Shown here: positions 1 to 7,489 of the stretch, one piece after another
Position numbering within the stretch: position 1 is the stretch's first letter
Layout of the letters: every line of letters starts with the position of its first letter
From: JBBBNV01 sp037137075
GTDB taxonomy: Bacteria; Bacillota; Bacilli; Paenibacillales; NBRC-103111
Length of the DNA: 64,000 nucleotides
NCBI RefSeq assembly: GCF_037137075.1
Contig: NZ_JBBBNV010000001.1
Coordinates: 496,001 to 560,000, forward strand
Direction of reading: 5' to 3'
The notes under the pieces: generated by a model
What the model was told of the DNA's origin: nothing
The model's input: the letters and a program-made list of their open reading frames with translations, nothing else
Database searches by the model: none
Program-made: the position numbers and the translations under genes

Positions 1-388
1 ATTGCTCCTCCCGCTCCAGAAGCTCCTTCGTCCACACCTCAGCCAGCTTTGCCAGAAGCGGCAGCATGTTGTAACGCTCATACCGGACCCCGGACAATGC
101 GTCCACATCCTCATCAATGGCCAGCAGTCCTTGCTTCATCAGCTTTTGAAGCATCACAATAACCTGCTCCGGCGTGGCCGACATTCGCTCCTGCAGCTCT
201 TCAATCGTCGGAAATTCCTTATTTTCACGTTCTTTGAACGCCAGCAGGTGAATCATAAGCAGGACCTCCGAATCGCTCAAATCGAGCTTCCGGTAAGCCT
301 TGAGCAAAATCGCCGGAACGGAGACATTCCCTTCCTGCAGGGCCGCGAGAAGACCGTCCTCCATATGCCTGACTTCGTTTTTTTTCAT
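1..388 (-). CDS. dnaD: DnaD-like replication initiation protein, N-terminal part
   Basis: The frame runs off the left edge, so only about 129 N-terminal residues are visible. They form a compact helical, winged-helix-like domain with the family pattern of a 'SDSEVLLMIHLLAF' helix followed by 'FPTIEELQERMSATPEQV'. DnaD acts with DnaB and DnaI of Gram-positive bacteria to load the replicative helicase. The ATG at 388 follows a strong AGGAGG at 8-nt spacing. In B. subtilis dnaD lies close to dinG and ypmB, which are also in this window, and this supports the call. The C-terminal DnaD domain cannot be checked. Confidence 0.85.
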   Translation of the reverse strand, partial: MKKNEVRHMEDGLLAALQEGNVSVPAILLKAYRKLDLSDSEVLLMIHLLAFKERENKEFPTIEELQERMSATPEQVIVMLQKLMKQGLLAIDEDVDALSGVRYERYNMLPLLAKLAEVWTKELLEREEQ

Positions 389-392
389 GGGG

Positions 393-494
393 CTAAACCT
401 CCTCTTGCAGCTGTGATGACGCCTCGATCGCTTCGTCCGATGCTCTTGACGCAAGCCTGGCAACCCGCAGGTCGCAGGCCCGCTCGCGGGACAT
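393..494 (-). CDS. Possible 33-aa small ORF between ackA and dnaD
   Basis: An ATG at 494 opens a 33-codon frame ending in TAG five bases before the dnaD start. The peptide is charged and helical in character (MSRERACDLRVARLAS at its start). The dnaD ribosome binding site overlaps its last codons, which would allow coupling. Its own ribosome binding site is poor. It may be chance or a decayed remnant, because the preceding 45 bases also read open in another frame. No family recognised. Confidence 0.2.
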   Translation of the reverse strand: MSRERACDLRVARLASRASDEAIEASSQLQEEV

Positions 495-535
495 GGCTCA
501 TTAAGCTTCTCTCAGCAAGCTGCAAGCGGCGGCAA

Positions 536-1747
536 TTACTTCGCTGGCGATTGTTTAATGAGCTGATAAGTGTCTCTGGCGATCACCAGCTCCTCATTGG
601 TTGGAATAACTAGCACCTTCACCCGTGAAGCATCGCTGGAAATAATACGATCCTCACGGCTGCTTGACTCATTACGCTCTGTATCAAGCTCTACGCCGAG
701 GACCGTCAGCTGCTCGCACACGGACTTGCGCAAAAAGGCGCTGTTCTCGCCTACGCCTGCCGTAAATACGAGCACGTCCAGCCCGTTCATGCCCGCGGCG
801 TAAGCGCCGATATATTTGCGCAGACGGTATTCATACATGTTGAAGGCAAGCGTAGCGTTCTTATCTCCTTCGCGGACAGCATCGACAATTTCGCGCATAT
901 CGCTGCTGAGGCCGGAGATGGCGAGCAAGCCGCTATGCTTATTGAGCATGGAGTTGATTTCGCTCATGGACAGCTCCGCCTGGGCCATGGTATACGGCAC
1001 AATCGCGGGATCAATATCGCCGCTGCGCGTACCCATCATCAGCCCTTCCAGCGGGGTCATCCCCATGCTTGTATCGAACGATTTGCCGTGGTTCACCGCG
1101 CACAGGCTGGCTCCGTTGCCGATATGGCAAGTCACCATTTTCAAATCCTCCATGGCCTGTCCCAGTACCGCTGCCGCCCGCCGGCTTACATACATATGAG
1201 AGGTGCCGTGAAACCCGTAGCGTCGAATCTTATGCTTATTGTACAACAGCTTCGGTATCGGGTACAAATATGAGGCAGCAGGCATCGTTTGATGGAAGGC
1301 CGTATCGAACACAACAACCTGAGGCACCTCGGGCAGGTTTGTATCCACCGCCTGAATCCCCATCATATGAGCAGGATTGTGCAGCGGCGCGAGGTCGAAC
1401 AGCTTCTTGATTTCCAGCTTCACTTCCTGGGTGACAATAACCGACTCCGCGAACGACTCGCCTCCATGCACAACACGGTGGCCTACGGCATGAATGTCGC
1501 TCATGCCTTGAATCACACCATGATCCTTATGTACCAGCATATCGAGTACGCGGCGGATTGCGTTTGTGTGGTCAAGAATTTCGCTGACCTCCCGCACCTC
1601 CGGCTTATCCTCAGGCTCATGGCTCAAAATCGCCGAGTCCATGCCAATCCGCTCCACTTTTCCTTTGGCCAGCACCGACTCGTTCTGCATATCAAACAGC
1701 TGATACTTGAGCGAGGAGCTGCCTGCGTTGATCACGAGAATATTCAT
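536..1747 (-). CDS. ackA: Acetate kinase
   Basis: AckA interconverts acetate plus ATP and acetyl phosphate plus ADP in the cytoplasm. At 403 residues it has the usual length. Seen: the N-terminal phosphate-binding segment NILVINAGSSSLKY, GHRVVHGGE around 89-97 with R91, VFDTAFHQTMP with D148, YGFHGTSH with H180, and TPLEGLMMGTRSGD with R241, all at the canonical active-site positions. Butyrate kinases are shorter and differ in these segments. The ATG overlaps the stop of the upstream dehydrogenase gene by 4 nt (ATGA), so the two are translationally coupled. No phosphotransacetylase gene is present here. Confidence 0.97.
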   Translation of the reverse strand: MNILVINAGSSSLKYQLFDMQNESVLAKGKVERIGMDSAILSHEPEDKPEVREVSEILDHTNAIRRVLDMLVHKDHGVIQGMSDIHAVGHRVVHGGESFAESVIVTQEVKLEIKKLFDLAPLHNPAHMMGIQAVDTNLPEVPQVVVFDTAFHQTMPAASYLYPIPKLLYNKHKIRRYGFHGTSHMYVSRRAAAVLGQAMEDLKMVTCHIGNGASLCAVNHGKSFDTSMGMTPLEGLMMGTRSGDIDPAIVPYTMAQAELSMSEINSMLNKHSGLLAISGLSSDMREIVDAVREGDKNATLAFNMYEYRLRKYIGAYAAGMNGLDVLVFTAGVGENSAFLRKSVCEQLTVLGVELDTERNESSSREDRIISSDASRVKVLVIPTNEELVIARDTYQLIKQSPAK

Positions 1748-2619
1748 GAGATCCGGTCACCATCCTTGTCATAGCGGAAAAATCCGACACCCGACTTCAC
1801 GCCGAGATGTCCTGCGCGCACCATTTTTTTGAGCAAGAAGGACGGGCGGTATTTAATGTCTCCGAATTCACGGAACATCCGCTCCATCGCAGCAAGCACG
1901 GAATCCAGACCGAAGCGATCCGCCATTTCGAGCGGTCCGTAATGGAAATCATATCCGATCCGCATCGCCGTATCGATATCCTCCTCGGAAGCAACTCCTT
2001 CCGATAACGTATGCAGGGCTTCGTTGATCAGGATGCAAATCAGCCGGGTCGTAACAAAGCCCGGGGATTCATACACCTTTACGCTTTTTTTCTCGAGCGT
2101 CTCTTCCACAAAGTATCGCATGTCCTGGAAGGTCTCCTCGGACGTTTTCAGTCCGCGGATAATTTCAACCAAATCAATCTTATTAACGGGATGTATAAAG
2201 TGCAGGCCGATGACACGTTCCGGACGGGCGGTTGTTCCCGCCAGCTCGGTTAAGCTAAGCGTAGAGGTGTTGCTCGCCAAGATGCAATGAGGCTGGCAAA
2301 CCTCGTCGAGCTTCCGGAATACCTCTTCCTTCAATTCCAAATCTTCAGTAATGGTTTCTATGACGAGCTCACATTCGGATAACCGGTGAATATCGTCCAT
2401 TTTATGTATACGGGATAAAATTAATTTTTTCTCGGCGACAGTAATCGCCCATTTCTCGAGCTGCTTGTCGAGACTCATTTCAATCATGCCGTACCCCTGA
2501 TCCAGCTTCTCCATAGAACGCTCAACCAGCAGCACCTCCAAGCCTTTTTGGGCCAGCATTTCGGCAATGCTCTGTCCCATGGTTCCTGCGCCGATAACGG
2601 CTATCTTTTTAAACTTCAC
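1744..2619 (-). CDS. 3-hydroxyacyl-CoA (3-hydroxybutyryl-CoA) dehydrogenase
   Basis: This is an NAD-dependent oxidoreductase that interconverts acetoacetyl-CoA and 3-hydroxybutyryl-CoA. The N-terminal Rossmann motif IGAGTMGQSIAEML (about 9-22) and the helical C-terminal dimerisation domain with YGPLEMAD are typical. The catalytic region reads LHFIHPVNKIDLVEII, where many family members have HFFNP. The GTG at 2619 is preferred because AGGGTGG precedes it. The frame also opens at a GTG at 2640, but that start has no ribosome binding site. The resulting 291 residues fit the family. It forms a two-gene operon with ackA. Substrate chain length cannot be told from sequence. Confidence 0.9.
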   Translation of the reverse strand: MKFKKIAVIGAGTMGQSIAEMLAQKGLEVLLVERSMEKLDQGYGMIEMSLDKQLEKWAITVAEKKLILSRIHKMDDIHRLSECELVIETITEDLELKEEVFRKLDEVCQPHCILASNTSTLSLTELAGTTARPERVIGLHFIHPVNKIDLVEIIRGLKTSEETFQDMRYFVEETLEKKSVKVYESPGFVTTRLICILINEALHTLSEGVASEEDIDTAMRIGYDFHYGPLEMADRFGLDSVLAAMERMFREFGDIKYRPSFLLKKMVRAGHLGVKSGVGFFRYDKDGDRIS

Positions 2620-2668
2620 TCCTACCACCCTTACTCTCACTGAGAATAAATATCATTGTGTCATTTAC

Positions 2669-2677
2669 ATCATACCA
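2669..2677 (-). promoter_or_regulatory. Extended -10 promoter for hbd-ackA
   Basis: The minus strand reads TGGTATGAT, a TG-extended -10 box, placed between the upstream terminator and the dehydrogenase start. The -35 position is T-rich and overlaps the terminator tail. Inferred from consensus only. Confidence 0.45.
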
Positions 2678-2691
2678 TGTTATTCGATATG

Positions 2692-2726
2692 AAAAAACTC
2701 CAATCCTCTTTTAAAAAGGATTGGAG
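2692..2726 (-). terminator. Terminator after the FtsH-like gene
   Basis: A 10-bp stem (CTCCAATCCT pairing with AGGATTGGAG) with an A/T loop is followed on the minus strand by six T. It ends the 4804-2776 operon. Confidence 0.9.
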
Positions 2727-2775
2727 CTAATTAATCCTGAAAGTTGTTAAAAAAATGTTCACTTTTATTCATTGG

Positions 2776-4281
2776 TTATGCCGATGTTGGCGTCTTGAAC
2801 TGACGCAGCAGCTCCCGGAACTGGCTTCCGGTCATCATTTCCTCCTGAATTAACGTATCTACCGCCTGCTCGAAGACGTACCGAAGCGGCAGAAGCATCG
2901 TTTTGGTGCGCTCGAACAGCTCATCCAGAATCCCCGAGCTTGCTTTGGTCCACTCTTCACGGGTAACCATCTGGCGCTCCACAATGCCCAGTGAGGTTAA
3001 GCCGGATTCAATCATATTGCCAACGAGCTGCAGAGCCTGCTCAAAGTCCCCGCGTGAGCCTGTGCTGCGGCCATTATAGAAAATTTCTTCCGCCGCTGCG
3101 CCGCCAAGGGCAATCACGATTTGATCCTCAATAAAATCCTTCGTGTACAAATAGCGTTCCTGCAGCGGCTGATGGCGCACATAACCGAGGGCGCCGCCGC
3201 GGGGCGCAAGAGATACCTGGGAAACCGAACCCGGCCGGACCAGCTCGGCGGAAATCGCATGGCCCAGCTCATGCAGGGCAACACGCCGGCGCTCTTCGTT
3301 GTTTGTTTCCCGGTCCGTTTTCTCGCCCATCAACACCTTATCAACCGCCATCGATAAATGCTCCTGGGTCACCTCCTCCTGTTCGTCGCGCAGCGCATAA
3401 ATCGCTGCTTCATTCATGAGGCTCTCCAGCTGCGCGCCGGAAAAATGAAACGTCTCGGAGGCTACCCTTTCCAGACTTGTTCCCGGCGCAAGGGGTTTAT
3501 TTTTGGCGTGGATACGCAAAATATGCAGACGCCCCTTCTTATCCGGCAGATCGACCCCGATATGACGGTCAAACCGGCCAGGACGCAGCAGCGCGCTATC
3601 CAGCATCTCCTTGCGGTTGGTGGCAGCCATAATCAGAATCCGCGGCGCATCCGAGCTATGAATGCCATCCATCTCGGTCAGCAGCTGATTCAGCGTCTGA
3701 TCGTATTCCCGATGTTGCCCGCCTTCCCTTTTACCGCCAATAACATCAATTTCGTCAATAAAAATAATCGCGCTGTCCTTGTTTTCCTTTGCAGCCTTCG
3801 TGCGGGCTTCCTTGAACAAATCCCGGATTCGGCTCGCACCGACCCCGACATACATTTCGACAAATTCACTGCCCGAAGCCGACACGAATACAGAGTCCGT
3901 ATAGTGCGCCGACGCTTTGGCCAGCAGCGTTTTGCCTGTTCCCGGCGGGCCTGTCAGCAGAATGCCCTTCAACGGGCGAATTCCGAACTTTTGAATTTCC
4001 TCATGACGAATCAGGAAATCAAGCGCTTCTTTCAATTCGCTTTTGGCCCGCTCCTGCCCGCCGATTTCTTCAAAGGTCATATACTTCGGCGCGCCTTTGG
4101 ACTTGGCTTTGCCGCCGCCTGCTCCGAAGCCGATCGTCCCTTTGCTTCGCACCATATATAGAAGGGAGAAGCCAATCACCCCTATCAGCAGTATCGGCAG
4201 AACGTTCATGCCTATATACATCAGAAACGCAAGTACAACCGGAACAACGCCAATGATGATTTCCTTGCCGTATTTACTCAT
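2776..4281 (-). CDS. Short FtsH-family AAA+ zinc protease
   Basis: This is a membrane-anchored ATP-dependent metalloprotease of the FtsH family, 501 residues against about 600-650 for canonical FtsH. Two membrane segments lie back to back (about 8-24 and 26-43), so the extracytoplasmic domain between them is essentially missing. Then come the AAA+ module with Walker A GPPGTGKT (111-118), pore segment FVEMYVGVGA, Walker B IIFIDE (172-177) and the arginine-finger region RPGRFDRH. The zinc motif HELGH (337-341) and the downstream acidic ligand region GSRGDFEQA are intact, so it should be an active protease. It overlaps the upstream small membrane gene by 8 nt. It is probably a paralogue of the housekeeping FtsH; its substrate is unknown. 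Confidence 0.9.
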   Translation of the reverse strand: MSKYGKEIIIGVVPVVLAFLMYIGMNVLPILLIGVIGFSLLYMVRSKGTIGFGAGGGKAKSKGAPKYMTFEEIGGQERAKSELKEALDFLIRHEEIQKFGIRPLKGILLTGPPGTGKTLLAKASAHYTDSVFVSASGSEFVEMYVGVGASRIRDLFKEARTKAAKENKDSAIIFIDEIDVIGGKREGGQHREYDQTLNQLLTEMDGIHSSDAPRILIMAATNRKEMLDSALLRPGRFDRHIGVDLPDKKGRLHILRIHAKNKPLAPGTSLERVASETFHFSGAQLESLMNEAAIYALRDEQEEVTQEHLSMAVDKVLMGEKTDRETNNEERRRVALHELGHAISAELVRPGSVSQVSLAPRGGALGYVRHQPLQERYLYTKDFIEDQIVIALGGAAAEEIFYNGRSTGSRGDFEQALQLVGNMIESGLTSLGIVERQMVTREEWTKASSGILDELFERTKTMLLPLRYVFEQAVDTLIQEEMMTGSQFRELLRQFKTPTSA

Positions 4282-4804
4282 TCGGCCACACCCCCAGCTT
4301 GGAAGAGTCGCGCGGAAGCTGCACGAACTTGCTGTGCGTTCCGTCTGTCAGCCGTACATAAACATACTTCGCATCCATCTCGGCAGCAGCCTCAAGACCC
4401 GGCACAGATTCGGCCAGCTCGCTCAGCTTCTGCGGAATCAAATCATACTGCTTCGTCTCCATGGCGCCGGCTACAGCAAATAGACTGCGTGACCACCAGC
4501 TATCCAGCTCCGCAGAAGAATCGCTCTTGGTAATCAGCTCCACGCTGCGTTTTTTAACAATCGTGCCCTGCTGTTGAATGGCATCATATATTTCACGGAC
4601 ATTCGCATCTTTATTTAAGGTTAACCGCACCACAATACGGTCATTATTCATCTCAAGCTCCGCTTGCTCCACACCGGATTGCTGTTGAATTTGCTTCAAT
4701 AGCGGTGTCTCCATCGCATAGCTGTCATACACAAACCAGCTGCCGAACAACAGGAGAGACGTAATGGCTACCGATACGAATACTGGAATCAGACGCAGTT
4801 TCAC
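4274..4804 (-). CDS. Small membrane-anchored protein of unknown function upstream of the FtsH paralogue
   Basis: No family recognised. The 176-residue product has one N-terminal membrane segment (about 5-25) and a soluble remainder outside or inside the membrane, without cysteines or obvious catalytic motifs. GTG at 4804 is chosen because GAGAGGGG lies 9 nt upstream; the ATG at 4813 would touch that site. The stop lies inside the start of the FtsH-like gene (8-nt overlap), so the two are produced together and may work together, for example as a protease adaptor or regulator. That role is inference. Confidence 0.75.
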   Translation of the reverse strand: MKLRLIPVFVSVAITSLLLFGSWFVYDSYAMETPLLKQIQQQSGVEQAELEMNNDRIVVRLTLNKDANVREIYDAIQQQGTIVKKRSVELITKSDSSAELDSWWSRSLFAVAGAMETKQYDLIPQKLSELAESVPGLEAAAEMDAKYVYVRLTDGTHSKFVQLPRDSSKLGVWPNE

Positions 4805-4844
4805 TGCGATCATCCCCTCTCTTTCTCTATAAGAATACATCGGA

Positions 4845-4869
4845 TTGATATACGTAAATGATATATCAA
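4845..4869. promoter_or_regulatory. 25-bp inverted repeat, candidate operator of the FtsH-like operon
   Basis: Perfect 8-base arms TTGATATA and TATATCAA are separated by 9 bases. It lies directly downstream of the predicted -10 box at 4870-4875, over the expected transcription start. That placement suits a repressor site. The binding protein is unknown. Confidence 0.45.
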
Positions 4870-4878
4870 AGTATAGCA
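4870..4878 (-). promoter_or_regulatory. Extended -10 promoter of the FtsH-like operon
   Basis: The minus strand reads TGCTATACT, an extended -10 with no clear -35. The distance to the GTG at 4804 leaves about a 60-nt leader. Nothing else reads toward this operon in the 4879-5148 interval. Confidence 0.5.
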
Positions 4879-4955
4879 CATCTGAGCTGGCAGCTGGCGA
4901 TGCAATGGTTGGAAAGATAAATTCGACTAGCTTTTTCCACTTTCGACAATGTTAT

Positions 4956-4983
4956 TAAAATATTTTCACCGTTTTGACGATTC
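4956..4983 (+). promoter_or_regulatory. Possible sigma-D type promoter of the chemoreceptor gene
   Basis: TAAA, a 16-base spacer, then GACGATTC resembles the Bacillus sigma-D pattern TAAA-N15-GCCGATAT in 5 of the first 6 -10 positions. Chemoreceptors are typical sigma-D genes. The remaining leader to 5148 holds no recognisable riboswitch or gene. Confidence 0.3.
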
Positions 4984-5148
4984 ATATATTGAATAACAAA
5001 ATTTTGCCCCGCATACTTAGAATGGGCAGGCGTTCGCCCCCTTTGTTTTCGAGCAGTCCTTACAAGCCTTGCGCTTCACCTGCGCATCTCGCCGCCGGTC
5101 TGCCTTTACTTATACATCGTACATCTTGATTAAAGGGGTTGTTCGAAA

Positions 5149-6894
5149 ATGCCAGCTTTATCTCGTGTGTTTTCTCTCAAAGTAAAACTAATCATCCTGA
5201 TTGTGCTTCCGCTTCTGCTGTTCGAGTGTACCAATTACACCCTGCTGCAAGCCAATGAAAGAAACATCTCCGAGCTATCCAAGGTGGTGTATGAAACCGC
5301 GAATCAAACCACTTCGCTTATTTTGAATGCGGATCGGGATATGTATCAAGCGCTGACTGCCTATCAGTTTCTCGCCTCAGGAGCGTTGACGCCCAACCAA
5401 GCGGAAGCCTGGAGCCGGGATCTGGCTCAAAACATTGCGCAAGCTAATGAAAGAATCACGAAGGCCGAGGCGATCTTGAATCAGCACCAGCTATTGTCCA
5501 AAATCTATACCCAAACAGGAACAAGCGCCCAAGCTGTCCTGAAGGACTATCACACCTATTTTGACCAGTGGGCAAAAGAAGCCTCCTCCCTGTCACAAGC
5601 CCGGTCAAACGCAGACCTCATCCATCAAGATCAGCTCCTCGCCGCGTTCCAAAAGGGTCGCGAAGGCCTGAACGGACTCGGAGAAGCACTGGATGCTTAT
5701 GCTGCGCAGTCCATAACAGCACTGACAGAACAGTCTGAGCAAACCAGACAAACGCTCACGATTGTGTTGTGCGTGTTTGATCTCGTTATTTTGCTGGTCG
5801 GCTTCTTCGTCTATCGAAAAATTATGAAAACAGTTCATACAATCCGGTTTAAAACAGGACAAATTACAGAGGGCATCCTGGAGATGCCGAAGCAAACCGT
5901 TTATGATCAAGATGAACTGGGCAAAATTACATACGCTGTGGATGAGATGACGACGAAAATGATCGGTCTAATTCGGGACATCACCTCCAGCGCACAGCAT
6001 GTGCAATCTGCGGCCGGGGAGTTATCCTCCAGCAGCAGGGAGTCCGCGGCCGCCGCAGAGCATGTCGCCCTGAACATTCAAGAGGTGACCCAAGGCACGG
6101 AAATTCAAAGCCGCAGCGCCTCCGAAGCAAGCCGGGCCACAGAAGAGATGGCGCATGGCGTTTCGCGGATCGCAGAGCACACCATTGTGATTGCGGAGCA
6201 GTCGGAGCATACGATGAACCAAGCGGAGGACGGCAATCACCATCTCCAGCATCTGATAACCCAAATGGGCGAAATGACAGCCTCGGTCCGGAGCCTGTCG
6301 CAAACCATCGCAGCCCTGCAGCAGCGGTCGGAGAAAATCGGGCACATTGCGATCAATATTACGACGTTTGCCCAGCAGACGAATCTGCTGTCCTTGAACG
6401 CATCGATTGAAGCTGCGCGCGCCGGCGAACATGGACAAGGCTTTGCAGTCGTGGCCCACGAAATCCGCAAGCTGGCGGCCAGCTCTCTGGAATCCGCTGA
6501 AGTGATCGGCGGAATGATTGAAGAAACAAGAAAGGACATTACAACGGCGGCGGAATTTATGGACCAGAGCCTGTCCGAGACAGATCGCAGCAGCGAGAGG
6601 CTTCAGGAGGTTCATGCAAGCTTCGAGGCGATACTGCATTCGGTCAAACAAATTGTGACCCAGGTGCATGAAACGTCCGCGATCACGGAGCAAATCTCCG
6701 CCAGCTCCCAGCAGGTTGCCGCTTCTATGGAGCAGGCCGCAATGTCGGCGCAGGATACTTTCGGCCGAACGGAAAGCGTCGCGGCCGCAACCGAGGAACA
6801 GCTTGCGCTCATGCAGAATATCGCGGCCGCCGCGGAACAGCTTGAAAGCGTTGTTCAAAGCCTGAACCGATCGATTTCTTTCTTCAAATTGTAG
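5149..6894 (+). CDS. Methyl-accepting chemotaxis protein
   Basis: This transmembrane receptor would feed the CheA/CheW chemotaxis complex. Layout over 581 residues: membrane segment 1 about 12-33, an extracytoplasmic helical sensor domain to about 200, membrane segment 2 about 203-222, HAMP linker, then a long signalling coiled coil. The conserved hairpin tip reads QQTNLLSLNASIEAARAGE followed by GQGFAVVAHEIRKLA. The ATG at 5149 follows AAAGGGG. It stands alone on the plus strand with its own terminator. The ligand cannot be predicted; no Cache or PAS signature is obvious in the sensor region. Confidence 0.95.
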   Translation: MPALSRVFSLKVKLIILIVLPLLLFECTNYTLLQANERNISELSKVVYETANQTTSLILNADRDMYQALTAYQFLASGALTPNQAEAWSRDLAQNIAQANERITKAEAILNQHQLLSKIYTQTGTSAQAVLKDYHTYFDQWAKEASSLSQARSNADLIHQDQLLAAFQKGREGLNGLGEALDAYAAQSITALTEQSEQTRQTLTIVLCVFDLVILLVGFFVYRKIMKTVHTIRFKTGQITEGILEMPKQTVYDQDELGKITYAVDEMTTKMIGLIRDITSSAQHVQSAAGELSSSSRESAAAAEHVALNIQEVTQGTEIQSRSASEASRATEEMAHGVSRIAEHTIVIAEQSEHTMNQAEDGNHHLQHLITQMGEMTASVRSLSQTIAALQQRSEKIGHIAINITTFAQQTNLLSLNASIEAARAGEHGQGFAVVAHEIRKLAASSLESAEVIGGMIEETRKDITTAAEFMDQSLSETDRSSERLQEVHASFEAILHSVKQIVTQVHETSAITEQISASSQQVAASMEQAAMSAQDTFGRTESVAAATEEQLALMQNIAAAAEQLESVVQSLNRSISFFKL

Positions 6895-6942
6895 TGCCAG
6901 GCTTCTGTTCTGCATGTAAGGACTTCTTGGATTTTAATCTAC

Positions 6943-6986
6943 AAAAACAAGCCGTCATCCCCCGGAAAGGGATAGACGGCTTGTTT
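6943..6986. terminator. Bidirectional terminator between the chemoreceptor and ypmB genes
   Basis: Arms AAAAACAAGCCGTC and GACGGCTTGTTTT enclose a partly paired loop. A-rich and T-rich flanks on both sides let it serve the plus-strand receptor gene and the convergent minus-strand operon ending at 7001. Confidence 0.9.
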
Positions 6987-7000
6987 TCTTCATTCATGAA

Positions 7001-7489
7001 TTACCGCTTGCTTAAGGTGAAGGTGTCCAGCTTTTGTCCGTTCTTGAACAAATAGAAGTCATAGTAGTAGCGTTCGCCTTCGGGCTGCTTCAGCTTGTAG
7101 AAGGCTTCCCAGACGAGCTGGCCCTCCCACTTGCCTGCTGTCACCCGAAGCACCTCCGCTTCCGGGTGGGCGCTCTGCACATAGCCCCGGACCTGATCTT
7201 TGCTTACGCCGCTGGAGGCGTATTCGACCTGAATCTCGTCATCGCTGGACCAGACTATTGCCGGCTGATCATCCTTCGTGCCATAAATAATCGTGTAATG
7301 CTTATCCATCGTGAACTGTTCAATTTCACTGACGGTTTGAAGCCCGTATACATTTTCAGTCACAGTCTGAACGGCATGATGCTCTTCCAGCCAATGCCCC
7401 TGCTGAATATGGCGATATACAAGCAGCATGACAAGAAGCAGCGCCGCCACAATGACAATCGTCCACAACGCCGCTTTTTTGGCCTTCAT
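7001..7489 (-). CDS. ypmB: YpmB/TseB-like cell wall-associated protein (DUF5590)
   Basis: The 162-residue protein has one N-terminal membrane segment (about 6-24) and an extracytoplasmic domain with repeated short alpha/beta units, ending in YYYDFYLFKNGQKLDTFTL. This matches the YpmB family, whose B. subtilis member (TseB) has been linked to PBP2A and cell elongation. Position next to dinG is as in B. subtilis. Its ATG overlaps the stop of the deaminase gene (TGATG), implying coupling. Confidence 0.8.
   Translation of the reverse strand: MKAKKAALWTIVIVAALLLVMLLVYRHIQQGHWLEEHHAVQTVTENVYGLQTVSEIEQFTMDKHYTIIYGTKDDQPAIVWSSDDEIQVEYASSGVSKDQVRGYVQSAHPEAEVLRVTAGKWEGQLVWEAFYKLKQPEGERYYYDFYLFKNGQKLDTFTLSKR

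Noticed and set aside
4984..5148. A c-di-GMP riboswitch in front of the chemoreceptor gene
   Set aside because: Such leaders are common for chemoreceptors in Firmicutes, but the conserved core sequences of the GEMM motif are absent; only short G+C-rich inverted bits are seen.
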